Source: Sialis fuliginosa (lineage: Eukaryota; Arthropoda; Insecta; Megaloptera; Sialidae). From it: a DNA stretch of 64,000 nucleotides. The notes under the pieces are model-generated. The model ran no database searches, was not told the DNA's origin, and worked only from the letters and a program-made list of their open reading frames with translations. Location: NCBI GenBank assembly GCA_961205875.1, contig OY540814.1, forward strand, positions 11,700,993 through 11,764,992. The letters are read 5' to 3'. The position numbers and the translations under genes are program-made. Below are positions 33,070-44,242 of this stretch, piece by piece. Position 1 is the stretch's first letter. Each line of letters opens with the position of its first letter.

Positions 33070-33299
33070 TTACACTACCATTTATTCTCAGGTCAAAAAC
33101 TTATCTGTACAATAATTATACTTCTCAAGTTATTGCGAACTTCACTTATAAACCAACCAACCATCTTAAAACCTGTAAAATAATCAACCGGTGTTTAAAT
33201 ACACACTTTATCATATCATAGCAGGCTGCAGGTTGCCTGTCCAAAAAAAACCTCTAATTTTTTATATAAAGTGCCATCAGGTAAATTTTTGATGTGTGT

Positions 33300-33520
33300 A
33301 CATTTTGTATATAAGATGAATCGATCGGCAAGGACGCGGTACAATCAGAGCGTCAGCAGCAGCTGCTGATTGCCATGTGTCGGGCTCGCATTCCTCATTG
33401 CCAGGTGCTTGTGGTTCCTTGCTCGGGTCTCCGGGACCTCTACACACCCGCCCACTTACACACATGCAATATATATGTGTACTTTTGTACATATATGTAT
33501 GTACGAGAAAGTGTGTGTGT
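33300..33520. other. GC-richer block with three E-boxes
   Basis: CAGCTG (33360-33365, inside the palindrome CAGCAGCTGCTG), CATGTG (33374-33379) and CAGGTG (33402-33407) lie within 50 bp, followed by GGGTCTCCGGGACCTC and CA/TG tracts. Overlapping short open frames on both strands are not convincing as protein. An enhancer is possible. Confidence 0.3.
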
Positions 33521-33734
33521 CCATATGCTTTATCGTATGCTGTACGCTAAGTTTTGTAATTTTAACAAAATAAGTAGGTACTTAAGTGTATTTTTAACCC
33601 TTTGTTGTTTATTTTTCATTTTCTGTCCTTTTTCATTTTGAATAATTGGATACAATGATCTCTTGAACAAATTCCTATTTATATTATATGGATTTTTTAA
33701 ATGTTTTTTTTGCAAATTAATAATTTAATTTTGA

Positions 33735-33905
33735 AGTGACCAAACTGATTTTTTTTAAATCGACTTCAAAAAAACCCTAAAAACACTGAAATGTAATATA
33801 ATAATAATGAAATTTAACAATTTTTGAAGTAGGTGCCAAGCCAATAGAAAACTTTTTAATTATTATTAAACTATAAATTTTATTTTTCAGTTACGATGTA
33901 CTTAA
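33735..33905. repeat. Fragment of the 'AACCGACTT' family
   Basis: ATCGACTTCAAAAAAACCCT and TTTGAAGTAGGTGCCAAGCC, AATAGAAAACTTTTTAATTA match parts of the 29690-29815 tail. Confidence 0.5.
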
Positions 33906-34599
33906 AATACATTGTTTTTAATGATTAATTTTGACAAGTTTCTTCGTTTTTTTTTCGACGTATTATCAGGTAGTGGGTTGAAAAAAATGTAATGCATTGT
34001 GACAAAGGGAGGGGTCAAATATGCGTGAATTTTGCATTTTGCGTGACATGGATGACCCCTAAAAAATAGTTATTAAAATAAGTAAAAACTAAAAAAAAAC
34101 ATTTGCACTGTTTTTCTGATATTATCGTTTAAAATCTGAATACACTATAATAATGCCCATATGTTTATGTAATATGATAGATACAGAAATCAGATTTTGT
34201 ACAGAAAGACGATATTTTGTACACATACATGTGTTATAAATTGGTCTAGTCTGGAAGAATCTTTAACACGACACCACCTGCCACTTCTCCCTCACTAAGG
34301 TAATGATGATCACCCCTAAATATTGTGGTATTCCGAATTTACGGTTGAAATATTAACAGTTTTATGTATATGAGGATGTGAGTTCAAAAACTCGTTCATT
34401 CTATTTAAAAAAAAATCGAGATGGCAGTGGATTTTGATAGAATTTTTGGTATTCTTTTATATTGTAAGTATTTCATAATATGAAAAATAATGAAATGCAC
34501 AAATGTTGTATGATATAATATAGACAATATTTTAAAAACATTTTAAGATAAAAAAATTACAGGTTTTTAAGTCTGCTTTATTTTTTTTTTCTTCAAACA
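33906..34599. other. AT-rich DNA, nothing recognised
   Basis: No supported gene or element boundary. Confidence 0.4.
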
Positions 34600-34780
34600 A
34601 ACAAAAATCGTAACAGCGTAATTGAAAACCCCCTCGGTTTTTAAGGTCCATGGTCAAATTCTGATAAAATTATTTATATGGGACCACATCAGAAATGTAC
34701 TGTTTCAAACAAACACAAAATCGTTCAAATCGGTGAATATTTGTCGGAGTTATGCCCAAACATACTTTAAATAGGTATAT
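34600..34780 (-). repeat. Dispersed 'AACCGA' family, copy 2
   Basis: Reverse-strand match to 29430-29620: AAGGTCCATGGTCAAATTCT, ATATGGGACCACATC, AATCGGTGAATATTTGTCGG, AGTTATGCCCAAACATAC. Confidence 0.6.
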
Positions 34781-34790
34781 AAACAGTGTA

Positions 34791-35140
34791 TTCCAAGTTG
34801 ATTAAGATATAGTTTAACATGGGGGCAATTAGAAATGCTGTAGTAACCTTTGGTCAAATTTAACGATGTTAAATTATTGAATTTTGAAATGCCGCCACAA
34901 AATTTAATAAAATAGTAATTAGTATTTTGTTTTCAAATTTATATCTACCAAAAAATATTATTATTATGTTATCTAGGATATTTACTTTAATTTCATTAAT
35001 GTATTTTATTGTTGAAAACAAAATACTATTGATTAATTTAAAATTTATTAGTTAGTTTCGAGGCGGCATTTCAAAATGCACCAATCACACATCGTTATTT
35101 GACCAAATGTTAAATTTCTTATGTCTTAATCAACTTGGAA
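34791..35140. mobile_element. TA-flanked near-palindromic MITE (350 bp)
   Basis: The ends TTCCAAGTTGATTAAGATAT and TTAATCAACTTGGAA abut TA at 34789-34790 and 35141-35142. Much of the length is inverted (TTGGTCAAAT, TTTTGAAATGCCGCC, AGTATTTTGTTTTCAA and complements). Confidence 0.72.
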
Positions 35141-35650
35141 TAAACTGTATATTGTCGAATTGAGTACCTCCCACTTTTTCGAAGTTAAAAAATACATGTC
35201 TTTTTTCATCCGACATTCAGAATTCCCTTTCCAGGATTCATAAGACGTGTGCCAGCTGCCAGTCGCGTGGTCCGCAGACATTGTAGACAGCATCCTTTTT
35301 ATTTTCCCTAAGGACCTTGAAAACATACCCCATCTGTTGTTACTTAAAACGTACAATATTTATGTAAGAAACTAAATATTATTTAACACATAAATATATT
35401 TAATTGTTGTTACAAAAAACATAATCGTTGCCTTCAGCTTGATGTATTGTTTCTAACAATAAGTAATTTGAATGGAATTTATTCAAATTTTATTCAATGA
35501 AATTAATCTTTTTTAATTTAACTTAAAATTACTCTAGGTGGGTTGTAATTGATACCTATACTCTGTTCAATAAGATATTTAAAAATACTTATATCAAAAT
35601 TTAATCTTGAATCTAACTTCTTAAATTACCAAAAAAAAGTTAGATATATA

Positions 35651-36500
35651 TCTATATATATAAAAATGAATGTTCGTTTGTATGAGGCTTAAAGCCTCCA
35701 TACACCACCCAATCTGCAGGACCGATTTGTCAGAAGATAGAGTGGGGGTACTGCAGATTGGGTTATGTATAGGCAAATTGGGCCGTCTATTCGCGGAATA
35801 ATCGGCCGATTTGCCTATACACGATCCAATCTGCAGTACCCCATTCTACCTACCGACAAATTGGCCCTGCAGATTGGGTGATGTATAGAGGCCTTTATAT
35901 TATGTATAATATAGACTCAAGAATTACTGAACTGATTTCAATGCGGTTATCACCAATAGTCAGATAATTTTTTTGTGCAGTATTGTTTATGAAAATCTCA
36001 GATTTAACATTAAAATACTAAAAAAATCTTTATTAAGTCGTGTTTTGTTTCCACGATGTCACAGCATACAACTGTAATTTAAGTTTATGTAATAAAATAT
36101 TTTGAAATACCTATATTGATTGAAAATTGAAATATAAAAAAAACATTTCACTTCCATGAAAGGTAAAATATCGAAATTAATAGCGATTGTTGCTAAGCTA
36201 TTTATTTTAATTTTTTGATTTTCATACAAATTCTAAGACGAGACCTGGTGTTTTCTGGGAGTTTGAAAATATAATTTGACACGATTTTCTCAGTAACGAC
36301 TGAACGGATTTGATTTCGCTTTTCACTATTGGATAGGTTAGGTTAAGGTATATAATTTGTGGATATTTTATGTATACTTCACGAAGTGGGAAAAAACAAT
36401 TCGTGGTGAATCGTGTGTTGTGGACATTTTGAATATTTTAGGTCACTATGATTTTATGGATATTAACTCGGGTAACACCGGGCCCAATGCGCAAGTTTAT
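35651..36500 (+). repeat. Dispersed 'TATATAAAAATGAATGTTCG' element interrupted by a MITE
   Basis: Starts CTATATATATAAAAATGAAT then GTTCGTTTG. After the MITE it resumes ACTCAAGAATTACTGAACTG, CTGAACGGATTTGATTTCGC and ends near CTCGGGTAACACCGGGCCCA. This head and tail style is widespread among insect non-autonomous repeats; the class is not resolved here. Confidence 0.6.
35692..35894. mobile_element. Second TWA-target MITE family, complete copy (203 bp)
   Basis: The left end AAGCCTCCATACACCACCCA continues ATCTGCAGG; the right end is CCTGCAGATTGGGTGATGTA then TAGAGGCCT. The TSD is TTA (35689-35691 and 35895-35897). A second inner inverted pair (ATAGGCAAATTGGGCCG / CGGCCGATTTGCCTAT) makes it nearly fully palindromic. 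Confidence 0.82.
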
Positions 36501-36985
36501 AATAAAATCATTGTACATTTTATAGATAGATATTAATCTACATAACTTAAAACTAAACTTTATACTATTAAATAACGGATGTTAATATGTACACTTCCGT
36601 TTAGATTTTTCTAATAAAACCACTTTAAAGTACAAATCATTATTCTACATATGCAGTACTAGAACGAATTAGTGACAGCATGTTACCAAATTGATCCAAT
36701 TACAGTTTTTACTAATGTACTTGGATAACTAATGGAACGTAAAATTTAACACAGATCAAATATTGAGATAATTCGTTTATTTTTATCTGGAAATAGTTCC
36801 GCAATTTGTACATACCATCAATTTGCAGTTACGAATATATTATTATCTTTTCTTGCTAGATGTTTGTATCTAAATGTATAAGCCACGTTTTCAATCAAAG
36901 GAAATATTGTTCAAATATATTACCGAAAAGTCATAGTATACATCTTTAATAGTAGCCTTTGAACGAAATCTTAAACTTTACTTAA
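36501..36985. other. AT-rich DNA, nothing recognised
   Basis: No supported gene or element boundary. Confidence 0.4.
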
Positions 36986-36989
36986 CAAA

Positions 36990-37500
36990 AAAATTCAACG
37001 GGGAATTAATTATGTGATAGTATCTATGGATTTGTTTTTAAATTTAGAGCAGTGATACTTCAACTTATTATAACACAGTTGATGACTCTGACCGTACGAG
37101 ATAATTTTCATATCACAACTGTTTTATACCACTGGTGTTTACTTATCTTCGATAATTCTAGTATTGATCACCTAGTAAAGCGTAATCTAAACTTGCGCGA
37201 TAATGTGAATACCATAGGATTTGATGAGACCGAACCGAAATCAGACCAAGACCGGCCCATGATTGGCTCGTTATTGTAAATATCATCAGATTTCATTGGA
37301 GCGAAACCGGACCGAGACCAACCCGAGACCAGCTCGATAGTCTGGATCGATCCTTATAATACCAGACATTATTTTTATTATAGATTTATAACCGATATTA
37401 CAGCCTAACTAACAAAATTTGTTAGCTTGCAAGCACTTTCAATCAAGGTTTCAAACTTATATGACAGTTCTCTTGGAATTTTTGACAGATAGTAGCATGC
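36990..37500. mobile_element. Broken PIF/Harbinger-like MITE copies
   Basis: 37005-37135 matches the inner left half (GTGATAGTATCTATGG, TTTAGAGCAGTGATACTTCA, TGACCGTACGAGATAATTTT). An end, TTATAATACCAGACA, lies near 37373 followed by TTA. A third fragment (CTAACAAAATTTGTTAGCTT, CTTATATGACAGTTCTCTTG) is at about 37405-37490. A stretch of GAGACCGAACCGAAATCAGA-type repeats (about 37215-37350) is inserted between them. Confidence 0.6.
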
Positions 37501-37789
37501 ATAGTAAGTAAAAACAGGTATTTAAAGTATATTTACTAATGTGTACTTACAACCTTAAGTTAAAAACTGTAAAAACAAGCTTACTGCACATGCAACTATA
37601 TCAAACAGGGCCGTAACTACTACTGAGGTAACCGGGGACCTTCGAACAAACGAAAGAGAGATCACTTGTTTTTCCGGGGCCACTAATTATTGTATTTGTA
37701 GAAGCTTTGGCTTCTAGACGTTTCATATAAGTGTATAAAGTCAAAATCCAAAAATAGATAAAACTCGATGAACCATTTTGCTAGACTCT

Positions 37790-37935
37790 CACCGAACTGA
37801 GTATACGTAATCTCCGTGTCGGAAAATCGCGAGATCGGAAGTATGACAGAACAATGGAGCGAGGAATGTGCCGCGGCGGTGGCCCCCGAGTCGTGGGTGT
37901 GAACGGTGGGATCCTCCGCGGCCTGCTAGGATGTT
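37790..37935. other. GC-rich block
   Basis: GAATGTGCCGCGGCGGTGGC, CCCCGAGTCGTGGGTGTGAA and GGATCCTCCGCGGCCTGC form the most GC-rich run in the window. No open frame of useful length. Nature unknown. Confidence 0.3.
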
Positions 37936-38049
37936 CTACAAGCATACGTACGGAATGTTAAATGTAATTGCGACAATGAAATCAACGTAACGGGTTTTAA
38001 TGATTTACCTATTTATTATTACGTGATGTGATTGACTAGTTTCAGTTTA

Positions 38050-38240
38050 AGTACCTTATTAGTGGCGGATTAACACTCAAGCATAAAAAAGGCTCGCCTA
38101 GGATTTCAATAATTTTATAAAAAATAAAATAACTTTTTATACAAAATTAATGATACTATGGTATTGTTATACATATTGTCCCGTACTCTTCATCAAGTGG
38201 CGGACTAAAGATCGTTAGTATTCAAGGTGGAATGTTGGTT
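38050..38240. repeat. Two hAT-like end fragments
   Basis: TTAGTGGCGGATTAACACTC (about 38058) and CAAGTGGCGGACTAAAGATC (about 38194) both resemble hAT ends of the CAGTGGCGGA type, in the same orientation. No complete element is evident. Confidence 0.4.
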
Positions 38241-38690
38241 ATGCACCCTCCTCCCCCAAAAAAAAACATTTTTCACAAACATTTTTTATTTTATTTTTTC
38301 AAATAACAAAATATTTACAGTATAATAAAAATTCTTAGGTATAATTGAATGACCTTACTTGTCGCTTTTCAAAATAATTAAATTTCAATTTTTCACAAAA
38401 AAAAAATCCACGTGAAAAATTTAGATACATTTAAGTTGAAAGAAATTTGACAAAATTTTTAAACGTAGTTTAATTGCATATAATAAAAAAAATTTATTAT
38501 AATAAAAAAATAGACATTACTTATCGCGACTTTATACAAATTTATTTCAAGCAACAATAGTTTAAACACATAAGTATATATAACAGTACTTAACAAATGG
38601 TTGTAAACTGAATCCATATCATATTACAAATCCATAAAATTATAATTAAATATAATGCATACCATTAAAAACCATGCATGGCAATCATAT
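38241..38690. other. AT-rich DNA, nothing recognised
   Basis: A/T-dominated sequence; no supported feature. Confidence 0.4.
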
Positions 38691-38694
38691 AAAA

Positions 38695-38835
38695 TTCAAC
38701 TTTGACCCGCTGAACAACAAGAGGTTTAGTGTTGAGGTATGCGGGGACATCCGGCGAGCTAGAGAACATAACAGTTGAGCTGTATACGCTCCACCGCCGA
38801 CAGAACAATGTAAAAGAAGCGCACATTCCAAACAT
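38695..38835. other. Moderately GC-rich block
   Basis: GACCCGCTGAACAACAAGAG, GCGGGGACATCCGGCGAGCT and ACGCTCCACCGCCGACAGAA stand out from their surroundings. No open frame or recognised motif; candidate conserved non-coding element. Confidence 0.25.
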
Positions 38836-39074
38836 TCCTTCCCAAGCGACGAATGTACTTGTTTTCTGTCTTTAACACTTTTGTCTTTAAAATATTTACT
38901 TGTAATTAAGTAATTAGTTCAAAGGGAAGATTGGGTGGGTGGAGTTTTAAATGATGTTGTTTTAAAAGGCTTGTTAATTTTTCGTGTCGGATGTCTATTT
39001 TAGTATATATAGTTAGATAGCTTTTGTATTATTGAGGCTTAAAAAACTAGATATTTAATTGATAATTGATCCTA

Positions 39075-39675
39075 TTTTTTACTTCCATGTTCTGAATGAA
39101 ATGGAAGTATTGTAATGCCGTCGAAAAATAGTGACTGTACTACCTTCAAAACTTAAAGAAAAGTTGATTTCCGCATGGCGGCTGTACGTGTGTTTGTGTG
39201 TGCAGTGTTTGTGTATCTGGATGTAGAATTTTCTTTCATTCACGATAACTACTGTAAAAATGCATCGATCTGAATTATTTTTGGAATAAATATTTGTCAC
39301 AGTGAGTACTCCAGACCTATTGATTTTGGTGCTAATCGAATTAGAGGTTTTGTAACTTTTATCATCTAAAAAGTAAACGTTGCGAGTATTATCTCATTAA
39401 TTTTGATAAGACTTGATACGTTTGTAGTTCAATTGAACCTAAGAGACATTTATTATTTGTACGTCTAATTCATATTGCCTTGGAATCAAATGCAAATAAA
39501 TTCAAATTAGTTATTCTACGAATGTGTATTATGTTTTTGACATTAAAACATTAGAAAACTAATATTTATGATACAAAGGTGAGTTTTATTTCTGACAAAT
39601 CCCACTTAAATTTTTTATATATTAAACATTATTTAAAAAGATATTAAAGAACATGGAAGTCATGTATGGTTATAA
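39075..39675. repeat. Dispersed 'TACTTCCATGTTCTGAA' family, copy 2
   Basis: Same ordered blocks as 25803-26245, but with an extra ~180 bp (39355-39535) before the shared GTATTATGTTTTTGACATT tail. So either this copy has an insertion or the other a deletion. Confidence 0.7.
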
Positions 39676-40175
39676 CAGAAAAATATGATATCTAATTAAA
39701 CGAATATTTTATTTACAAACATATTCTTCATGAATGTTTTATAGATCTACAATACATTAACATATGAATACCACGACTCGTTATCGAATACAAAAAAAAT
39801 GCACAGAATAACAAGAATTCTGAGTAATCCAGTAGAATGATCTGATTCAGACGTGAATGTTTTTCCAGCTTCTGTATATAAATACATAAAACATACAGAT
39901 ATACACATATGTATATATGAAATATGATAGCATCGCCATTCCCACAACGCCGTCGTTACTGTCCGAGCATTTGTAAACAAGAAACGGAAACACGGAGTTA
40001 ATCAGCATCGTACTGTTCATATACACCGATAGATGGCATGCATTATAATAATATATTCATTAAAGACACGGAGGAAGTATTTCCTCAAGCTATGTTTGTG
40101 TAGTCATACATGTCAATTAGTAAACCGATGCAGAATTGAATTGATAAAATGTTACTAGCGTCTAGCTGTATGTAT
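39676..40175. other. AT-rich DNA, nothing firm
   Basis: A stretch at 39930-40020 (CATCGCCATTCCCACAACGC, CGTCGTTACTGTCCGAGC) is GC-richer but carries no convincing frame. Confidence 0.35.
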
Positions 40176-40178
40176 GTA

Positions 40179-40569
40179 CAGTCACCTGCATTAATGGTCT
40201 TGCAGTTTGTATTCATTTTCGTTTATCACAAACTTAGTAGGCTCCTCCCATTTGATTATTATAATATTTAAATCATTTCTCCATGTATCAAACAAAGACA
40301 GATATTTAGAAATTCATTTGCTAGATAAAGAACTACTCTTTGTTTATAGTACTCATATACATATATTTGTGCAATTAAATTATTATGTAATCTATTGAAA
40401 ATTGTATACGTAAATTTTGTGGCAATAAATATTTGATATTCCGAATTTTAGTATTTAAATATATTAAACTTGGTAGAAAAAGATAACCGATTATGTTTGT
40501 CTTTAAATTTGGAATCTGTTGTAAGCGATTCTAGCCTTTAGGGTGCCAGACGAGTTTTGCAGGCGACTG
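40179..40569. mobile_element. Tc1/mariner-like MITE (391 bp)
   Basis: The left end CAGTCACCTGCA and right end TGCAGGCGACTG are flanked by TA (40177-40178 and 40570-40571). A diverged relative without ends is at 18060-18345. The TIRs are short (12 bp, one mismatch). Confidence 0.7.
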
Positions 40570-40806
40570 TACATACGTATAATAGAAAAAATTAACTAAT
40601 GTGACCATGGGTGTCCGCAGAAAGGAGGGATGGAGGGAACTTACCTTCCTCCCTGGAAAATGATTTTACCTAAAGTTTGTATTACGCTTGTCAATTTTTC
40701 AACCAATTTGAAATACTTAAAATTGTAAACTGAAAATCGCATTCACACTTGATATTTATGTCCAAAAAAAAGAACATGTTCTATGTTTGACGTGAATAAC
40801 GTCTAA

Positions 40807-41322
40807 ATGCCTTTATACACCACCCAATTTAACAACCAATCTGCAGGGCCCCTGCAGATTGGGTCGTGTATAGGCAAGTCGAGACGATTATATATAAAAA
40901 ACACTACTTATGCCCGGTATTATAAAGGACCTAACAAAATTTGTTAGCTAGCAATTACATTCATATGGGGTATTAACACTGTACTAGTATCTATGGATTA
41001 GTTATGGAATTTAGAGCAGTGACACTTCAATTAATTGTAACACAGTTGGCATCTTTGACCGTACAAAATAATTTTCATAACATCACCACTGTTTTAATGC
41101 CGTTTGTATTTACCTTCAACGCGTGCGCGAAACTTGTCAAAGTCATCAACAAACTCCAAAAGAACTGTCATATATGTTTGATACCTCAGTTGAAAGTGTT
41201 TGTTAGCTAACAAATTTGTTAGGTCCTTTATGATACCGGACATTACTATAACAGTACCCGATTTACCCCCACTCTACTTCACTACAAATCGGTCATGCAG
41301 ATTGGGTGGTGTATAGAGGCCT
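40807..41322. mobile_element. Second TWA-target MITE family, split by a nested insertion
   Basis: The ends ATGCCTTTATACACCACCCA and GGGTGGTGTATAGAGGCCT match 35692-35894. The TSD is TAA (40804-40806 and 41323-41325). The inner PIF-like MITE 40911-41242 interrupts it; without that insert and one TTA the element is 181 bp. Confidence 0.82.
40911..41242. mobile_element. PIF/Harbinger-like MITE, intact reference copy (332 bp)
   Basis: The left end is TGCCCGGTATTATAAAGGAC then CTAACAAA; the right end is GGTCCTTTATGATACCGGACA. The TSD is TTA (40908-40910 and 41243-41245). It differs from the inverted copy at 61850-62181 by three substitutions that I can count. An open frame of 68 codons (41004-41210) is shared by both copies, but this probably reflects recent copying, not a protein. 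Confidence 0.85.
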
Positions 41323-41875
41323 TAATGTTTTACTCCAGATACTGGGTGGGCATTTCAGAAACTTGATGTAACGCGCTGAGATCAGTTTGCACGCTAGCGA
41401 AAATTTATAATCAGTGTATCTCGACACTCAGAGCAACTACGAATCTCGATTAGATCTACGTGATACAAATACAAATCAAAACGTTTAACCAGTTTTAATG
41501 AGTAAAAAACTTCATAGCATAAAAATAATTCGTATTGTCACGATTTTGCTTGTAAATATTAATTAATTTAATTGAAACAAAAAATAGAGTAGGGGCAAGT
41601 GCTGTACCTGTGGACATTTGTCGGATCTTAGAATAAATTTTTTTTTTTTGAAATATAATCAAAATATATTTACTTTATTTGTATTTCACATGAATGAACA
41701 TTAATTAAGTCATTAAATCAACATGCGTATAAGGTACTTTTGCTTCCTCGCAATATCGAAGATACGAGAAGCTATGTGATCGTTTCAGATTGAGACAAAA
41801 AAAAAGTTCTCCAATTTCAAAATTTTAAATTTATTTATCCGTTTCACGTCAAGGCAAACACTTTTCGTTCCGTGT

Positions 41876-41928
41876 CTGTCTGTCTGTCCGTCCGTCCGTC
41901 CGTCCGTCCGTCCGTCCGTCCGTCTGTC
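41876..41928. repeat. (TCCG)n microsatellite
   Basis: About ten uninterrupted TCCG units, flanked by TCTG variants, inside the composite repeat. Other copies hold shorter GACA/GACG tracts at the same position. Confidence 0.9.
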
Positions 41929-42274
41929 CCCTGAATCCTTGTCACACGCATAACTCATGAACCACTGAACCGATATTATTGAAACTTGGTCGGATGGTTG
42001 GGTTTGGTTTGAGGACGGTCCCATTTCAAAATCATCAAAATCGTGTGTAAGGGAGAGGAGTGACACCCCAAAATATTAATTTTTTCAAGATATCTCAAGA
42101 ACGACACATGTTACGAGAAAATTTTATAGAATATTTTTTGTAGAGAATTAAATTTCCTATAATATGGGTCTACTACGTTTGTTGTAAAATATTCCCTTAC
42201 AAAGATTTATCTAAATTAATTTTAAAAATTCGTGTTTTGTTTTTTTAAATTGATATTTGATTGGATATATTAAG

Positions 42275-42350
42275 TGTCATTTTGACGTTTTAAATGTCAC
42301 TTTGGCGTTTTAAATGTCACTTTGACGTTTTAAATGTCATTTTGACATTT
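42275..42350. repeat. 20-bp minisatellite
   Basis: GTCATTTTGACGTTTTAAAT is repeated 3.8 times with single-base changes. At the homologous place near 55770 only one unit (CACTTCGACGTTTGCA) is present, so the array expanded here. Confidence 0.85.
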
Positions 42351-43334
42351 GCATAAATTTAGATTTAGATTGAAATTGTCAAAAAATTAAAAATATATGA
42401 AAAAATATTCAGGTGCGTTTTAAGAAAAAATTCGAACTAAGATTTTTTAGTAAAATTTGTATAAAAATTAAATGGTTAACCAATGCCAGGCAATTTATCT
42501 GAACACTATCGGTTTTAGTGAATTTAGCACGAGGAAGCACTGTGCATTTACTTGGCAGATGTTTTAACATTATAAATCATAAATTTTTGATTTTAAAAAA
42601 AAAATGCACTTTTGTCCATAGGTACAACTAGTCAATGTACCTATGGACAGCGATCATTGTACCTGAGGACGGTTTTGTACATGTGTACACAATATCTATA
42701 ACTATGTTTACTTCAACTATAAAAATATTTGTTAATTATTTATAAGTAATATTTTTGGTTTTTACCCTTACAAACGTTTTTGTATAATTCTTTGTCCGAA
42801 TCAGATTCTACGGCTATCACATAGCATCTTTGGCATATAAAAAAAGTTTCATCATCTGTAAGGGTTTCTGGGTTTATTTGTCCCATTTCTTCCCTTCTTT
42901 GCTGCGAAAAACTGACAAAAAATAATACAAAAAGTCATACAAATTATAAACACGTGAATGTGGACAGTCCACAGGTACAACTATTATCTGTCCATAGGTA
43001 CAATTATTGACAACATAACCAAATTTATTATAATTGTTGCAATTTAAAAGTAATGTCTACTTTTAATTATAATCAAAACTGGGACCAGAATTATTAGTGA
43101 TAACTGTGATAAAATACAATAAAAGTTAATTAAATATTTACTTTTTGCGTGAAAAATTTTTAAAACAATCGTACCGTTTGAAATTTGATAAAACAGTAAC
43201 GGCCGTTAGTCAGTATTACCAACATTAAAAGAAGATTACGGGTGCATTCAGTTGCGATTTTTTTAATAATCAGTTTAGAATATTTTTACAGTGTCCACAG
43301 GTAAAGCCGTCCACAGGTACAGCACTTGCCCCTA

Positions 43335-44065
43335 TATATTTTAACGATTTTTCGACTTACATGAAAACCTTTGGAACAAATTAATCGTGTAAGTCGAGGA
43401 CATACTGTACGTGTAAGCCTAAACTATTACAATTTTTATCGTTAGGGGATTTGTATTTGATTTTAATCAGGTAAAGGATAAAAAAAACACAAATATTTGT
43501 CACTATTAATTATTTAACAATAAGATAATCAAGAAAAACCTCAATATGACCCTGGAATATTTGTTAAAACATCTCTTTTTAATTAATTCTTCTTCGCAAT
43601 TGCTTAAATGATCACTCCTTTAATTTTATTAAACAACATATTAGTGGTTTTCTAACCGAAATTAAGATAGGTATGCAAATGTCAATAATAATTTAGACCT
43701 TACCACATAAAATTTAAAATGATCATATATGTATTTTCTTGTAACATTATAAACTTTCACAATATACACCAAAGTATTAGTCAATTGTGGATATTTATAT
43801 AAAGACGTCAGCACACAATTTATCAATCCTATCTGTTAAAAGGGCAAACATCTATACGTATTAACAATTCATATTTACGAATATTGCACGTACTAATGCA
43901 TTCCACGCTTACGTAGTACATTTGGTTTCAATTATGTTATATCTTATAAAAAAAAAACTTGGAATATTTAGGATATTTCTCGGTGAGCAACAAGGTTTAC
44001 TATAAAATAAAATAAACATTTTTTTTAAATATCAATAATAAGTCCAAATTTTGTAAATAACTAAA
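43335..44065. other. AT-rich DNA with pogo-like debris
   Basis: CGATTTTTCGACTTACATGA and CGTGTAAGTCGAGGACATAC (about 43341-43405) resemble a decayed pogo-type end pair. The rest is featureless. Confidence 0.35.
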
Positions 44066-44067
44066 AA

Positions 44068-44242
44068 AACATCTGTCAAGTAAATGCACAGTGCTTTCTG
44101 GTGCTCAATTCATCAAAGGTAGTTAATTATTTAACAATTTAAATAAAAACCGTGTTTATACAAATTGCCTGGAATTGGTTGACCATTTAATTTTTATACA
44201 ATTTTACTAAAAAATATTAGTTCGAAATTCTTCTATCATCTT
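44068..44242 (+). repeat. Composite 'GCGAGGAAGC' family, 3'-half fragment
   Basis: ACATCTGTCAAGTAAATGCA, GTAGTTAATTATTTAACAAT, AAATTGCCTGGAATTGGTTG and ACCATTTAATTTTTATACAA are the inverse of 55820-56005. Confidence 0.65.

Larger units (their letters stand above)
41742..42600 (-). repeat. Composite 'GCGAGGAAGC' family, copy 2 (longest)
   Basis: It reads on the + strand from GCTTCCTCGCAATATCGAAG, through the TCCG microsatellite, GGGGTGTCACTCC (complement) and a 20-bp minisatellite, to CCAATGCCAGGCAA, GCACGAGGAAGCACTGTG and TTTACTTGGCAGATGTTT. The same order occurs at 55601-56010, showing that both halves belong to one element. Confidence 0.7.
41590..43334. mobile_element. Large TA-GGGG element with reiterated GTACCTGTGGAC motifs
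   Basis: The ends are TAGGGGCAAGTGCTGTACCT and its complement ...AGCACTTGCCCCTA. The motif TGTCCAYAGGTACA, in both orientations, recurs inside (about 42614, 42642, 42967, 42999, 43309). A copy of the 'GCGAGGAAGC' family (41742-42600) is nested inside. No transposase frame survives. The terminus parallels that of 18427. Confidence 0.75.

Noticed and set aside
33277..33641. Several overlapping frames on both strands
   Set aside because: Frames overlap each other in a GC-rich patch with few stops; no splice or domain support.
41004..41210. 68-codon frame conserved in two MITE copies (also 61882-62088, -)
   Set aside because: The copies are almost identical in DNA, so the frame is kept by recent common origin. 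Older copies are broken, and a 332-bp TWA-flanked MITE is expected to be non-coding.
41785..42066. Frame encoding a repeated Arg-Thr-Asp-Gly tract on the minus strand
   Set aside because: It is the translation of the (TCCG)n microsatellite inside a dispersed repeat.
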